Below are positions 40,655 through 53,657 of a stretch of 64,000 nucleotides of DNA, piece by piece (the stretch's first letter is position 1; every line of letters begins with the position of its first letter). The translations under genes and the position numbers were made by a program. The stretch is from contig ML682059.1 of NCBI GenBank assembly GCA_007922195.1, positions 18,488,904-18,552,903 of the forward strand. Reading direction: 5' to 3'. Source of the stretch: Podocnemis expansa. Taxonomy: Eukaryota > Chordata > Testudines > Podocnemididae. Below the pieces are notes generated by a model. The model saw nothing but the letters and a program-made list of their open reading frames with translations. It had not been told where the DNA came from and did no database searches.

Positions 40655-43357
40655 GAAGGAACTGTTGCTTGCTTGCTTGCTTGAACAAAAGGCCTTTGCA
40701 CTTCTTCTGGAAGGTGAACAAAATTTTACATTGTTTCAGCTTTCCAAACATTTTACAATAGTCGCCAGATTTCACCAATTATAATCACTACTTGAATTCA
40801 AGTGACTAAAACGAAAGGTGCTGAGCTTTACAGTTATGGCCATTACAGCTAAATCTTTTCTCCCTGGTTCCAGGGAAATTTTTTATTTCCATAAAGGAAT
40901 CACTGAACAAAATTGCAATTAAATTTACCAAAAATAAATAAATAAATAAATAAAAAACCGATCCTGCATTCACACAGAAGAAAACCAGAAATGAAAACAA
41001 AACTGTTATCTCTTTTCTCACTCTGAATTACACTTCTTTTTTAATGTGACTAAAGAAAGACAAGGGGGCAAACTAGTGTACCTCAGTGAAAGAGAGAACT
41101 TCTAGGAAAAAAGAAATGGGAGTTGAGCCTCCAAACAACTCTTTCAATTATTATATTTTGGAAAGGTACTCCTGCTTGTCTCTTTCAGTAATTATAAAAT
41201 GTCTTCATGAGCTATCTTAGTGATACCAAGTATTATGAACTGCAGGTGATATATTGCCCAAATAGCAATCCAGAGCAGAAAAGAGACAGGGCTGGAGAGT
41301 GCTTATAATTATATTAGTATTTACTGAGAAACCAATGAAGATACGTTATTTTAAAGTAAATTTATATCTGTGATCAGATAGATACATAGGAGCCACTCCT
41401 CTTACATATGTTTGGGATCTAAGTCTCTGTCAATCCAAAAGCCTGATGCAAAATTCCAGGCTAAAAATACTCCTAAGGAACCATCAACACAGGTTTTACC
41501 AGCAGAAGTTCTGAATTTCTTGAAGGAAGCTGAAGTGTGAAGATATTAACTGCTAGTAGAGCTTAAAGACCAAAAAGTGCAGAAGGAAAAGGCCTCATCG
41601 AAGATCCTGCTATCGAATCTAGACAGACGCCAGAAAGGTTAGGACTTCCTCACATTTACTCCAATCAAATCAATTACCTCTGTTGGCATGACAAGCAGAT
41701 CTACCTGGCAAAAATCTCAGGGAGAAACTGTGTAAAGAAGATGTTGGGCAGGTTGGAAATGTCAATGTTACCAAGCTCCAGTTACTCCCCCATAGGATCT
41801 ATTGTTTCAACTAAGATTTTTTTTTCCAAAATTATCAGCAGCTTTCATACTATGGTAGTCTCAGTTCCAGGTTAGGCCAGGTCTGAGCTCAATATTAAGG
41901 TTTTCTTGATTCCAAGATAAGCGAGCTGCATCACTTCACCTCAAAGTTCACCTGGCATGGGCACAAGAACAGGCTTTGGATTAGCTCTGGAGTTAAATCT
42001 TAGGAAGGACTGACTCCTTATGGGTACTGTGCTGCTTTAGAATTCTAATGTATGTTCCTTGACCTCTTGAAGTTGTCTCTTTGGAGAGTAGTGGTGACAA
42101 GAAACCAAGCTCTCCTCTCCCAGGAAATCTCTTCTTTCCTACATGAATCTTTTGCTACCTGAGTCTCAAGATACTTAATTACATATGATGTGAAATTAGA
42201 CTCTAAGAAGAGGAGTGATAGTTGAACAAAAAAATGCTGATAAAGCATATCATATTATTACAGACTTCTGCATATTTAATATTTTGACTAAATTGATTTT
42301 TGTGAGCCCTACAACTTCTCTTCCAAGTATTTTCTTCTTCACTGAGCACAGTTAATCTTTTCTAATATTAAAATGCATTAGTCTGAACTTTCTTTTAAGT
42401 GATCTTGCTTCCCAGACAAGTTTTCCCAGACTCACCCAACTTTAATCTCAATACAATATCCTAACTTGTTTTATACTATGGTTCCCCTATAATGCAGTAA
42501 TTCAAACATTTCATCATAGGTAAAAAATAAATCAGAATTTAATCATCAATTTTTTTGAAAGAAAGGTCAGGAATATACTACAGCTTTTCAGAATTTTGTG
42601 CAGGTGTGACCTAATCATAAAGCTACGTATTCCTTTGTTAGACCCAATGGTTCCTTAACATACAGCTCTCCAGAGATACTCAAAATAACTGCTTTAGGGC
42701 AATGTTCTTCTGGCTGCAAAGTTCTTGATAAAAAAAAAATAAAATCTCATGGAGAAACTGCACACACAGGAGTTTACTATGCTGATCTGGCCTTTATGTA
42801 TATAGAGATGGCCCTAATCTGGGCTCAGGTCAGATGTACTATTTTGGAGGAGCTGTATTCTTTTGTAGATATTGTAGACATTTAACCACTTAAAATAATT
42901 CATCAAATTCTTTGCTACAGTTGTAGTCTGTGATGAAGACAGCCTCATGACAAGAACAGCTGAAGCTGACCTATCAAGACTGAAGTGTCTTGGCAAGGCC
43001 TAGTGCCATAAACCCTTTAATATGTGTTACCCGCACTCCTAAAATATTTATAAAATAACAAGTGATTTTTCAGAATGGACCTTCACAGAAACTTGGTTGG
43101 GGGAATATATATCATCAACTACACATTTGTTAATACTTTACACTATGTGTACTTCTATGCTTCACACACGCAGACCTCCATATGCACCACTTCACAATTC
43201 AGACAATTTCTGTTTTCAGTTCTTTCTTTCCATGAGCTCTCATGATTTATGAACTGCTGTACCAATCCTGCAGGCTTTATTCACATATGGCCCATCCTGC
43301 AGGGTGCTGAACATTAACATACATGTACTGCTGAACCATTGCTGGGGAGCTGATAGT
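40655..43357. other. AT-rich intergenic DNA
   Basis: About 2.7 kb in which I find no gene, RNA or clear mobile element. There is a short (aaat)n run at about 40929-40952. Confidence 0.6.
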
Positions 43358-43359
43358 TA

Positions 43360-43496
43360 AAGCCCTGCAAATCTGCGGATATCCGTAGATATCCGCATTA
43401 TTGCCGCATCCGCAGATACAACATGGACATCCATGGGCCATTTCTTGTGGATGCAGGTCAGATACAGATCCACGTATTTGTATCCATGCAGGGTTC
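43360..43496. mobile_element. TA-flanked palindromic MITE, 137-bp copy
   Basis: Ends aagccctgcaaatctgcgg and gtatccatgcagggttc, with TA at 43358-43359 and 43497-43498. Exactly the same length as the copy at 4050-4186, which supports the boundaries. Confidence 0.8.
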
Positions 43497-44355
43497 TACT
43501 GATCATGTCAGTGCCTCTGGGAGCTGCTCAGAATCTTAAAGGATCAAGTTCCTATTGAAATAAACAGGACCACTCCTGCGAGTAAATAAAGCAGAATTAG
43601 GCCTAAAGTCAAACATTGTCCTTGATAAGCCTGATGTTCCAGCAAAAGCAAAATACCAAGGGCAAAATTCTGGTTCTTTTAATGTTAATGGCAAAACTCC
43701 CATGGGCTTCAATAAAGCTAGGATTTCACCCCAGAGCCTGAAATAGTTGCACAAACAACTTGTTAATTGTTGGCGTAAACCATGTAAATGTATGTTTCAT
43801 CAGCCCACTTTTATGTTTTGCTGGCCCTTCTCTTGTGTCAACTAAAAACTCATAACACCAGATTTGACTGAAGGCTGGCTTTAATTACAATTTCTTTTAC
43901 AGGTCTCAACAGCGTTTTTTTGTATCATGGGAAATGAGAGCAATTCTTTCTATCATATTCAAAAAGAAAATGAAAAGGTTGGTAAATGTATAAGTAATCT
44001 GAACTGATTCATTGATCTGAATACTGTTAAAATAATACAGTAAGTATTTCAGTCACACTTTGAAGTTAAGCGTGGAGCTCAGTTACATCCCTTAGGGTTA
44101 CTTTATAGCCATTAAGAATGTGTACCTTTTATCTGGTGCCTTCAATTAATTGAATTTCAAAAATATTCTCAAATGTTTTTTAGAAAATCATTTAGTTCCT
44201 GGAGGACATTCCTGTGTGATTTACTGCTGTAGTAATTAAAAGCACAGAGTATTACGCTGGTCACTGTTGGAACTCCTGTCTGCCCTTGGCTATGCTTTGG
44301 TTTAAGTTTAAAAACATATAGTATACTTGAGAGATTTGTGAAGCAAAGCAAATAC
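43497..44355. other. Mostly unremarkable; old repeat words at 43665-43735
   Basis: 'gggcaaaattctggttcttt' and 'ggcaaaactcccatgggctt' resemble a very old amniote interspersed repeat. Nothing else is recognisable. Confidence 0.4.

Positions 44356-44396
<41 letters not shown>
44356..44396. repeat. (TAA)n microsatellite
   Basis: About 13 uninterrupted taa units. A comparable (TTA)n tract is at 61132-61178. Confidence 0.95.
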
Positions 44397-47300
44397 TTTT
44401 TTCAGTCTGGTTCAAAGTTTTGGCACGCTTTTATAAACAACCTGTGATCACAATGATATTTACATGATAATTATATGTCATCACAATTAAACTTCCACAT
44501 TAAACAATTAAATAATGCATTTTCTGTTATGGTAAATTATTCCTGACTTCCCAGATTCTTTTTTCCTAGTTATAATCAGTGTCATAAAATAATTTTCTCT
44601 TTTACACATTATTCCTCTGAAGCAATGATTGAGAGTTTTCAGGAAGAATTAAAGTGAGCTAATTAGAATAATTTAGCAGAAATTGTTCATCCTGTCAAAA
44701 GCTAGTCTAACTGAAAAATAGAAACATTGCTTTAATTGTATTGCTGGTTTAGAAGGCAATTGATTCTGTCCCGCAACCTCCTGTGTGAAAAGTCTTTACT
44801 GGTCTGAATAGCACCATGGTCAACAGCTAGACTTCCAAAAGAAAGGATCAGGTTTCTAGTCCTCTTTTCTTCTTGTTTTATTGCTTCTTCCAATGTAGCA
44901 AGGACCTTATTCCCATACTTCTTACTTAAAGTTCAACTTCAGTAGGGGGATTACTCGCATGAGTAAGATTTGTAGCACATGGCTATCACTAACTAAGACA
45001 ACAGTCCCATCACAGTTAATGATCCTGGTTCTGTGAGGCTCTGAGAATCTTAGATAGGATGCTGAGCACTCTCGTTGCCCAGGTATATCCATGAGTATTG
45101 GCACGATTGGGTTTTCAAATATGTAAAATAATGTTATTTTCCTATCTGATAATAATTCTTTCTCCTCTTTCATATATCACATGCAGCATGAAAGCCTTTA
45201 ACAAACTGTCTAATTCCAATAAATATTAATCTTTACTAAGATGTACAGATCTTCTGAACACTGTGGCTATACCAATAAAGCAGTCAAAGACTGACTTCAG
45301 AAAAGAACTATATCCCCTGTATAATACAAATTATTTATAGACATACATCTTTGTGAAATATAAAAGCTCTGAAATGACCTGCCAGTAATTAACAATCCTT
45401 ATTTTACATTTTAACTATACAGTTCTATACACAAGTGTGGATTTATGCCTTTTGCTAATGCTGGTCAGTACTAGATACACATTGCATATTTAAATATACA
45501 CATTGTTCAAATTAATAGCCTTTTTTTTATTTCATTAAAACCCTCAAAGGTTTTCCAGCGTATTTCAGTCTTTTGAACACCACATCATGAGCTTACTGTG
45601 AGAGAAAAAAATAAATGTCTCTTTTGCACATTAAGATCTACTTTGCTATTTTGAGATGAGCACAAAACTATGTACCAAAACCACTGGGGGAACTAAAACA
45701 GTTTGATAGCCTGCTTCACCTCTTAATATACCCTGGATGATCTCCTTTGCCTGTGCAAAGATCTCAGCTATTTAAACAACTTCATTTGTTTCCTGATTAA
45801 GTAAAAGATAAACTCAGTGTTCAGTGGGGAGGGCTCCTCCTATTGTGTGTGGGTTACCGAACGGGTGTGTGTTTCTGTCCTTTGTCTATATATGACTCAA
45901 TATTTTGTAAAGTAAAGGCAGAAAAAATGTAAGAGTCTAACCTTTATCTTATCCGTGCTCACAAGAGGAATGCCTTAGGGGAATACACAGGGGGGTGCTG
46001 CTGGAACTGGCTTTGGCAAGTCAGTAGCTGTCCTTCACTCTGTCTGGCCTGACAGTGTGATGCTACTAATGACAGATAGAGCTAAAGTTTTAATTGTATT
46101 TGTAATAATTCAAGAACCCTTTTGCATAGAAGAGAAGTGTTAACCTCAGGCCTTGTCTAGTCTGCAATTGTAACTCTTGCTGGAACTTTACTGTTCCAAT
46201 GCAAACCCCTAACACGAGCCCTTGCACCACTGTAAACTGCTTTGCACTTGTGCACCAAGGTGGTAACCCCAGTTTGGAAGGAAGGGAGAAAAGTCACAGA
46301 TTACTCTTGTGCAGCTCATTTCTGCTGGGGGTTTACACTGGTGCAGCTTCACTGGTAGGTACACTGGTGGCAAATTCCCCAGAGTAAACAAGTTCTCGTT
46401 GGTTAAAACAGGCCGTGTCCCCACCAGAAAAGAATGTGTTTCGGTCACCGGTGGCCATGCAGTTGCATGAGAATTACCAGACCTCACACACTTTTACCAG
46501 CACTGCAATCAGCAGAAATCTAATTTTTTACACCCAGGGAAGTAAAGTTGTGATGCTAATCTAAGACCTTGTTAATACTTTTAAATAATCCCTTTCTGAA
46601 ACATCAGTTGCCCCCTCATTGTTCTAGCAGCAGGGATCCCAGCCCTACTTCAACTGAAGTGTCAAATTCTATTCCAGCTGCTTTGCCGGCACAATAGTTA
46701 AATGGCAGGTGAAGAACCTTAATTTGAGAGATAAGCACCAGGCTGTGCAAGCTAAAAGGCTGCATCATCTCCCTTCTTGGCTGGCACAATCCTTGTAGGC
46801 GTGCAGGAACAGAGAAGGACCCAATCCTGCATCCTTGTGGAAGTAAAACTCCCCCTCAAGTGAGTGTGACTTTTGCTGTTCAAGAGCCAGCTCCACTCAT
46901 GACCTTTAGACTTGGGAAGGAATTTTCATCTTGGTCCTATTAGTGGTGATCTTCCGGGGTTCTACCTTCCTCCACAGTGCTGAACCTGGATCATCTTTTA
47001 TGGCCAGATGGGTGAACCCCACCAAATCATCTCTGTGTTCTTGCTGAGGACAAACGGAACATGGTCTTCCCCTCTGTGTGTCTGAATCCAGACGATAGGA
47101 AAGCTATCGTGGTCCATTCGAAGAGGATCAGAACCTGCATGAAGGGAGGGGAGGGTGTGGAAATGACCATTCTTTTGAAGAACACTTTTCCACTTGGAGG
47201 TTATTTAACTGACTGTTCCACCACATCATCATTATGCATTATTGGAGAGGTGGCCTCTGCAGATTAAAAGAGAAACTTTTAGAAGGTAGAAAAGAGTGAA

Positions 47301-48080
47301 ATGGAAATGTGGTGAATGAAATGTCTTCCTAGCACCAACTAGGATCCAAGCAATGACTAGCAAATGGAATAAAACTTTGGTTTATTCCTCTGACACTTCC
47401 CAGTCTTTCTCCTCTCAGAGTGTTCACTACCTGCCGGTTCCTCCCCTGCTCGAGGGCAGGTGACCTGAACTCTTGGCAAAATAAATAATATCCAGAACAA
47501 TCAAGCTATTACCAGTCTTCTATGTGCCCTAGTCAAACCTGCCTTTCACTCCTCCACCTCTGCCTCATTGTCAACTTCAGATGAGGCTCCCCTGTCCCCC
47601 CCACTAGAGGGGAAGTATCAGAGGGGGCAGCCAAAGGAAGGGGCTGTGCTCCACTCACAGATGTATCACCTGGAACCAGAGCGGAGCCAAATCATTCACC
47701 TGAACTTGAGAAGGGTCTCGCTTGTCGTCCTCTGAATGGGAATGGAAATAGGCGAGTGCCTCCCACCCGCCATGGCCGTGGTTCATGTCTTTTTAACGCC
47801 CTGGATCTGGCTACGATTCCTCGGGTTAATGATGGGAATGATGGCAACATACCCGGCGATGCTTGAATATTGCCTGAAACCTGAGCTTTACCTTAGTCTC
47901 CGCAGCTCCGCTCTGCTGGGAGGGCAGATCAGGAAACTCTTGCTGTAGCTCTGGCCCGAAGTTTTAAAATGCAAGTGATATGGTTAGTGTGCACAACTGC
48001 CTGCTATGTGCAGGTGAATGAAATGCCTTTGGTTTCCTTTCTTTGGGAGTCTTCTTTCCCTCTCAAGCTGCACAAGGGGG
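44397..48080. other. Intergenic DNA without recognised features
   Basis: About 3.7 kb. No gene is supported. 46150-46430 begins 'caggccttgtctagtctgca' and ends near 'aggccgtgtccccacc', possibly a worn MITE. A 70-codon frame at 47736-47948 is hydrophobic but resembles no family. Confidence 0.5.
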
Positions 48081-51000
48081 GGGGGGCGGCTTTGTATTAT
48101 AACCTTCATCAACGTTAAAATGCCTCTGCCTTACAAGGTGTAATATGTGCTGAACTTACACCTGTAAGTTTGTGTAAGGGACTCTATCTAGTTCTGGCGG
48201 GCAGAGCTCCATGTTAACCTGATCATTGAGTTTCCGCAATGACTGTATGAAGACAAGAGACTGGAAACCGGCTTTCCTCCCCCTCCCATCCTTAGCTTGA
48301 GATACAGGTGTTTTGTTTTGTTTTTCTGAAAGCTAACGCCCTTTTCTCCTCGTCTGCCCTCTTGAGCCCTCTGCTATAGCTCATATCTCTAAACACCGCT
48401 CCTGCCCCCCGCAGTCCCACGCCTCCCTGCCATTCTCCACTTGTGCCGCCACAGCTGAGCAGTCAAGAAAAGATGGGATGGAAACCAAGCCACGATGTGC
48501 CACAGAGTTGCTGGGGGTCCGCTCGGTTTCCTTAGGGTAGCCCTGCAGCAGCGGGTTAGTTAGGAGCCGAAGGGATTGCTGGTGTGGCCTGGGGTGAGAA
48601 AGTCATTACCTTTCCTGTTTTCAAATCGTGATACCTGCTGACCATGGCAGCAGCCCGGGAACCTCCAGGTCGTGGGGCTCCTTAGATTCCTAGGAAAGCC
48701 CTTGCCCAGCCCTGGAGACTACCTTAGAGGACCAAAAGGCGAGTAGGAAAAGGCCTTCCTGTCCTGTCTACACCTGCGGGTGTGGGGATTTGCTGATGCC
48801 CTTTGCTCCACGTGGCTCTTGCTCCCACCGCTAGCGCGCTGCCCCCATTGAAGTCAATGGGCCACTGCTGCCCCCGGGCCCGGGAGCGGGCCCTCCTAAG
48901 AGCCTGCTAAAGACTTTCCAGCGGTGAGGGCTCTGGCGGGGTCCTGCACACCACGTCCCTTTGGGGCCCCTGGCTGGTCCGTGGGACTGGGCTACTGTGG
49001 CTCCCAGGTCCACATGGTGGCCAAGCAAGCATGGGAAAGTGAAGGCCAGCCGCGGGCGAGGAGCAGGCTGCACACCTCACCCTTACCTTTAAGAAGAAAA
49101 GCGAGAGTTGCCTGTAAGTTTAGCGGCTTTCAATCGTCCCTTGGCCAGAAAAACTAGAGCTTGCAGGTGAATCAAAGCCCGAGCAGACGGCTGCCTTCCG
49201 GCGTGTCCAGCCTGCAGATCATTAGGTTAAGTGGAGGACACTGGCGTCCTTTCCCGATCAATGCACCTATTGCTCGCCACAAGGACAGCGCTGGGAAAGG
49301 CGGCCCTAATTTCTCTAAGCCTTCGCCAGCCGGAGGACTGAGTGGAGGGGACGGCTGTTTGGAAAGGAAAAGTTGCAAGTCGAGTGTCTGGTGGCGTTGG
49401 AAAGTGTTAATCGGTAGGGAAGAGTGTGAGCAGTGGAGCTGGTGGCTTGAACGTCACTCCGGTGCAGGGTAAGTGAAGTGATTGTGGCGCCTAGGGACTG
49501 CGAGCCCCGTTCACTGCACTCAGGTATTATACACTGGGAAATGTCTCCATTAGTTCTCCAGAGCTCTCCGCAAAGTGAGCCGGCGCAGGCGAGAGCCGAC
49601 ATCCCCTGCCATGGAGGAGCTCTCGCTGGAAGATTTTAGTCCAAGCCTGGCGTGATCTCAGGTAAAGAAACCTTCCGTTTCCTCTGCTGATCGCTATTCT
49701 TTTTTTCTTTCTTTTTCTTCCCCTTCACCTCAGAGCCTGCCTCAGCAGCAAGCCCAGTGAACAGGAAGAAGAGAAACTCCCTGCTTTGTGCAATCTTTGA
49801 CTAGGGCAGAATGCAGCATGCATGTTACTGCTTGGAAGGGGGTGTGGATGCGGTGCCGAGTTAAACTTTCTGGGGGTCCTGTCAAACTTTGAGAGGAAGA
49901 GAATTGGATCGTGCAGTAAGAAAGTTTTCTTGGCACACTGGCGTGTTTTCAAGCTGCTCGCTGCCAGCAGCTGAAGAGGGAGACGAGGGAGCCTTTGAAT
50001 GTCTAGGAACCTGCGGCACTCTGGAAATTGAAAAGAGAAATCTCGTGTAATCTTCGCTTTGCTAATGAAATAGTGGTTGTAGTCTTTGCGCCTCTGTAGA
50101 GTCTGGAAATGTTACTGCACCGTTCAGCAAGTGCTTCTATGTTCTCTTTCAGTTGCTCCTGAGGGTTGGAAACGTGTGTGTGCATCTTCACTCCTGTTTT
50201 TAAGCGCTGAAAGTTGATAAATACAGGGAATGGGGCGAGACTGCGAGGCCTTCTTGTATTAATCTAGACTGGCAGGGGGCTTTAAGGAAACACTGTAAAT
50301 AAAAGTGTTCCGGGAGAATAAAATCAAAAGGCTGATTTTCCATAGAGTTGAAATCTCAGAAAATTAATTTCAGGGGTGCCCTTTTAGGAAACCATTATGT
50401 ATGTCATCATAACTCTAGAAATCACAGCTCGGTCTTGTGTATCTAGGTATTGACGAACGCCCTGTCCCAGGGTGGGGATGACATTTCAGTTGCTCTTTTC
50501 ACAAAATCACTGTAAGGGTAGTGCCGACTTTAGGGGAGCCAGTTCGCCAGAAAATGAGGCGGACTGCCCTCACTTCCATGTCAGATCCCAAATGGGCAAC
50601 ACGTAAAGCTTCCCGACCTTTCCCAGCCGTTGTCAAGGTTGCTTAAATCTTTAACTTGAAAACAAAGCAAAGGCGACCGGAATATCTTGCTAACGCCTGT
50701 GTGGCCCCGCTCCGAAATATTTCCTGGCGAGGCAATGACACCTCCAAAGAGGAGGGGATGAGCGTATGGCCGGGGAAGCCGCAGTTAGGTCCCGTCGCAG
50801 AGCCGCCCATCACAGCCTTACCTTAGAAAAGCTTCTGTTTTACCTGCTGTGGCCTGGTCAGCACCACCCCGCTCCCCTCTTTCCTGTTTTCAGACTGAAA
50901 CTTGTGTGAACACTGGCTGCAGGCTCTTTGGGAGCAAGAGAAATCAACCCCTTTAAGACCCACATCGTGGTGTGCCTCTGAAAGAGAGGCACGTTTTATA

Positions 51001-52370
51001 CTGGGGAACGCTGTAGCCTTCCTTGGGGTTTCACTTTCTTTAACTTTGGAAATAGCCCGGGTTGGTTATTTTGTTCAAGTGCTGGTAGCTATTTTGGACA
51101 AAAAAAGGGGTTTGGCAAGAAGCATTTTGCAAGCGCTTAAGGAGCTAGCCCACAGCACTGATCGTCTTCACTTGGATTTGAACGGTGCCAGAGCCCCAAA
51201 GGTTGTAAATGGTGGCAGGACTCTGCAGGTCGGTGCTCTGGCGCTAGCCAGCCAGGCTCAAATGGAAGTTCGTTGAGTTGCCCTTCAATAAAGAGCCATT
51301 ATTTGCAGATTGCAGGTGCCAAAGCAGCAATACTTTGTGACCGGCCTTTTATACCCTTTCCCTTGTAGGCTGGAGATTATTAAAAGTTTTTAATGGCAGC
51401 CTTCTTGGGAACACCCATTAGGACGGGTGTAATGCTGACAGACAGCTCGGAAAGAGCGATGACAATTTTTTCCAGTGATTAATAAGGGAGCCTCTGTGGA
51501 TTTGCCTGGGAAAGGCAGTGGAAGTCAATTGTAGGTATATAGATAGACAAGGACTAGAAAAACTGAATCTGGGCTTGTGAAGATTAATTGTCTCATCTAA
51601 ATATCAGTCCTGTCGTGTTCCGGGTTGTCACTGCCGGGCTCACGTCTGTAGCTGTATGAAAACAAAAAGCCAAGACGTGCCCAGCCATGGCCTGAAAACG
51701 GCTTCTCAAAGCGGGTCCTCAGCCCGGTGCTTGCACTGACCCGCTCCTGAGCTAAGGGCAGCTGTTTTCCTCGCAGCGCCGAGGAATAAATATTGCAGGG
51801 GTTAAGGAAGCAGAAGGCAGTGCCGGTCTCTTAAGGCAGATCGTTTGGTTTTCGCAAGTACTTGCCCCCACCAGCCTGCATAAGGTTATTGCTGCCTTCT
51901 CGCTATTAATAAATAGGTACCAGAAGCAGCGTGTTGGGGAAACACGGAGTAACTTTCATTACCCTGACATGAGCCCCGGTGGCTCGTTTATTCTTAGTCG
52001 CGGTTGCAGGAGTAAACACACTGGCCCAAGAAATCAATACGGAATCCAAAGACAATTATTAATGTCATTTGACACCCTTTCCTTCTGCATTTCTCCTGGC
52101 TACCGCCGCCAAGCCGGCTGGCTAATTTGCATGGACTCGAGGTGTTGGCAGCCAAGCGGTTGGTGCCGCTTGTTCCGATCTCGCCCAGCCCAGGAACTGG
52201 TCTTTCCAGCTGTAAATGAAAGCAATTACACAGCAGATATTAGCTGTGTCTCCAGACAGTCATCAATCACCCTCAATCGAGCTGTCAGAGGGGGCAGAGT
52301 GGTTTCTGGGAGGCAGTCTTCCAGCTGGGGAAAAGACGAGAACATCATCATTAATTAGAGTGGGACCCTG
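48081..52370. other. GC-richer, repeat-poor upstream region of IRX4
   Basis: About 4.3 kb in which mobile elements stop and CpG content rises. No protein gene is recognised. A splice-donor-like ctcag|gtaaag at 49657-49666 could end an untranslated exon. At 51960-52360 the sequence is AT/GC-mosaic with an octamer atttgcat (52125-52132) and 'gagctgtcag', the look of conserved regulatory DNA; conservation cannot be tested here. Confidence 0.4.
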
Positions 52371-52389
52371 GGGCTATTCACATGTCTCA

Positions 52390-52950
52390 ACCCAGGAGGC
52401 TCCCGGAGCAAGTCTGCACACCGCGGAGCGCGCAGCACGGCCCTGGCCCCGGCCCCGGCCCCTGCCCCGAGCGGGCTCCCAGGGAGCGGGAGGGGGGAGC
52501 CCGGCCCGGGCCAGACGAGCGGCACCGGGAGCCCGGGACCCGGCTCCCCGCAATGAGTTTCCACCCAAGGGGGTTGCGCCTTTTGCCCAGCTCAGGGCCA
52601 GATCCCGGCCCCACACGGCCACGACGGTTTGCGTCCCGCAGCCTTTGGGGGGCAGCTAATCTACTAACCCCCCGAGCAGTAATCTCCACGGGCAGAGCTG
52701 AGGGTGTCCAGAAGCGGGGCTGCACCCGCAGCGGCCACCACTTCTTGACGCATTTCCCCCCGCGACAAAGTAAGCATCACTGCCTGGGTCCCAGCCTTCG
52801 TCCTCGCAGCTCCTTGCTGGGCCCCAGCTGCGGGAGAAGGCGGCTTTCCCGACTCACTCCAGGGCTCCCACGGATGGGCAGAGGGGCTGGAGGGCGCCCA
52901 AAGCGCCTGCCCTGTGCGGGATGGACCGGGCTCCTGCTCCTTTTAACTGC
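52390..52950. promoter_or_regulatory. CpG island upstream of IRX4
   Basis: Dense CpG and G+C (ccgcggagcgcgcagcacgg, ccccggccccggcccc, gagcgggctcccagggagcg). CpG islands of this kind mark promoters and Polycomb-regulated developmental genes. Long frames on both strands here are a result of the G+C content. Confidence 0.6.
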
Positions 52951-53250
52951 GGGTTAACTTCAGTAAAGACTCGCTAGTGTCTCTTCAGACGTCTCGTTTG
53001 TAATTGAGACTAATTATGATGATGGGGCGGGAAGAAGCAGCTGCTCATTAATTAATTTCTAATTAAAAGGGCTTACCAACCTTCAGTGACTGGGGATGGG
53101 GGGGGGCTTAGTTTGTGTGTCATATTGACTGTGCGGCTCAAAACCCTTCACAGGCTGGGGGCTTCAGTGTAGCCCCGTTGATTTGCCCCCCTTTAGCTCC
53201 CGAAAATAAGGAGTAAACTTGCAGACGGGCCGATCTGAGCAGGCTTCATG

Positions 53251-53280
53251 TGACGTCAGAGGCTCTGCTGTTTAAAAAAG
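53251..53280 (+). promoter_or_regulatory. IRX4: Candidate IRX4 core promoter: CRE plus TATA-like box
   Basis: A perfect palindromic cAMP-response element tgacgtca (53251-53258) lies 13 bases before tttaaaaaag (53271-53280), which could act as a TATA box. A start near 53,305 would leave a short leader before the likely untranslated exon. The position, 330 bases before the first coding exon, fits; use in cells is inference. Confidence 0.45.
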
Positions 53281-53304
53281 TGTATCCGACTTGACCTGTT
53301 TGAG

Positions 53305-53462
53305 CTACTTTTCGAGTGTGCAAAATATGTCTGTCTGTGGCCAAGATGGGCAGTCTCTAAACTCCCGTGTAGAAATTACTGCTAGTTTGGAGGCAGCCTA
53401 GAAGAAACGCTGCGTTCCTCAGGCATCTTTTTGCAGTTCAAAAAAGTTTCCGATTGCTGTAG
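53305..53462 (+). other. IRX4: Possible untranslated first exon of IRX4
   Basis: Starts about 25 bases after the TATA-like box and would end at the donor ctgtag|gtaaat (GT at 53463-53464). The next acceptor, ccttgtttctag (AG at 53590-53591), lies just before the ATG exon, giving a 129-bp intron. The acceptor is strong; exon start and donor are less certain. Confidence 0.3.
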
Positions 53463-53612
53463 GTAAATTAAATATGGTATTCTGCTTCGTCCTGTAAGCA
53501 TCTAGGACCCGGTGGTTACCGATCAATTGGTACGGTAGAGCAGAGCCAGGCTGCCCTAGCGCGCAGATCAGACGTCTCTCCTTGTTTCTAGATAAGAGGG
53601 AACCTCCGTGCC

Positions 53613-53657
53613 ATGTCATACCCTCAGTTTGGATACCCTTACTCTTCCGCACCCCAG
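53613..53657 (+). CDS. IRX4: IRX4 coding exon 1 (15 codons)
   Basis: Encodes [15 protein letters not shown] and stops at ccccag|gtaagc, phase 0. The exon probably begins at 53592, after the acceptor tgtttctag, leaving 21 untranslated bases before the ATG. Confidence 0.95.

Noticed and set aside
47736..47948. 70-codon hydrophobic frame
   Set aside because: It has two or three short hydrophobic stretches but no family match and no gene context.
50902..51276. 124-codon frame upstream of IRX4
   Set aside because: No recognisable domain, no ATG start at its beginning, and no splice context; probably chance in low-stop DNA.
52216..52957. Frames of 147 and 191 codons
   Set aside because: They overlap each other and minus-strand frames in the CpG island; Arg/Pro/Gly-rich composition follows from G+C content.
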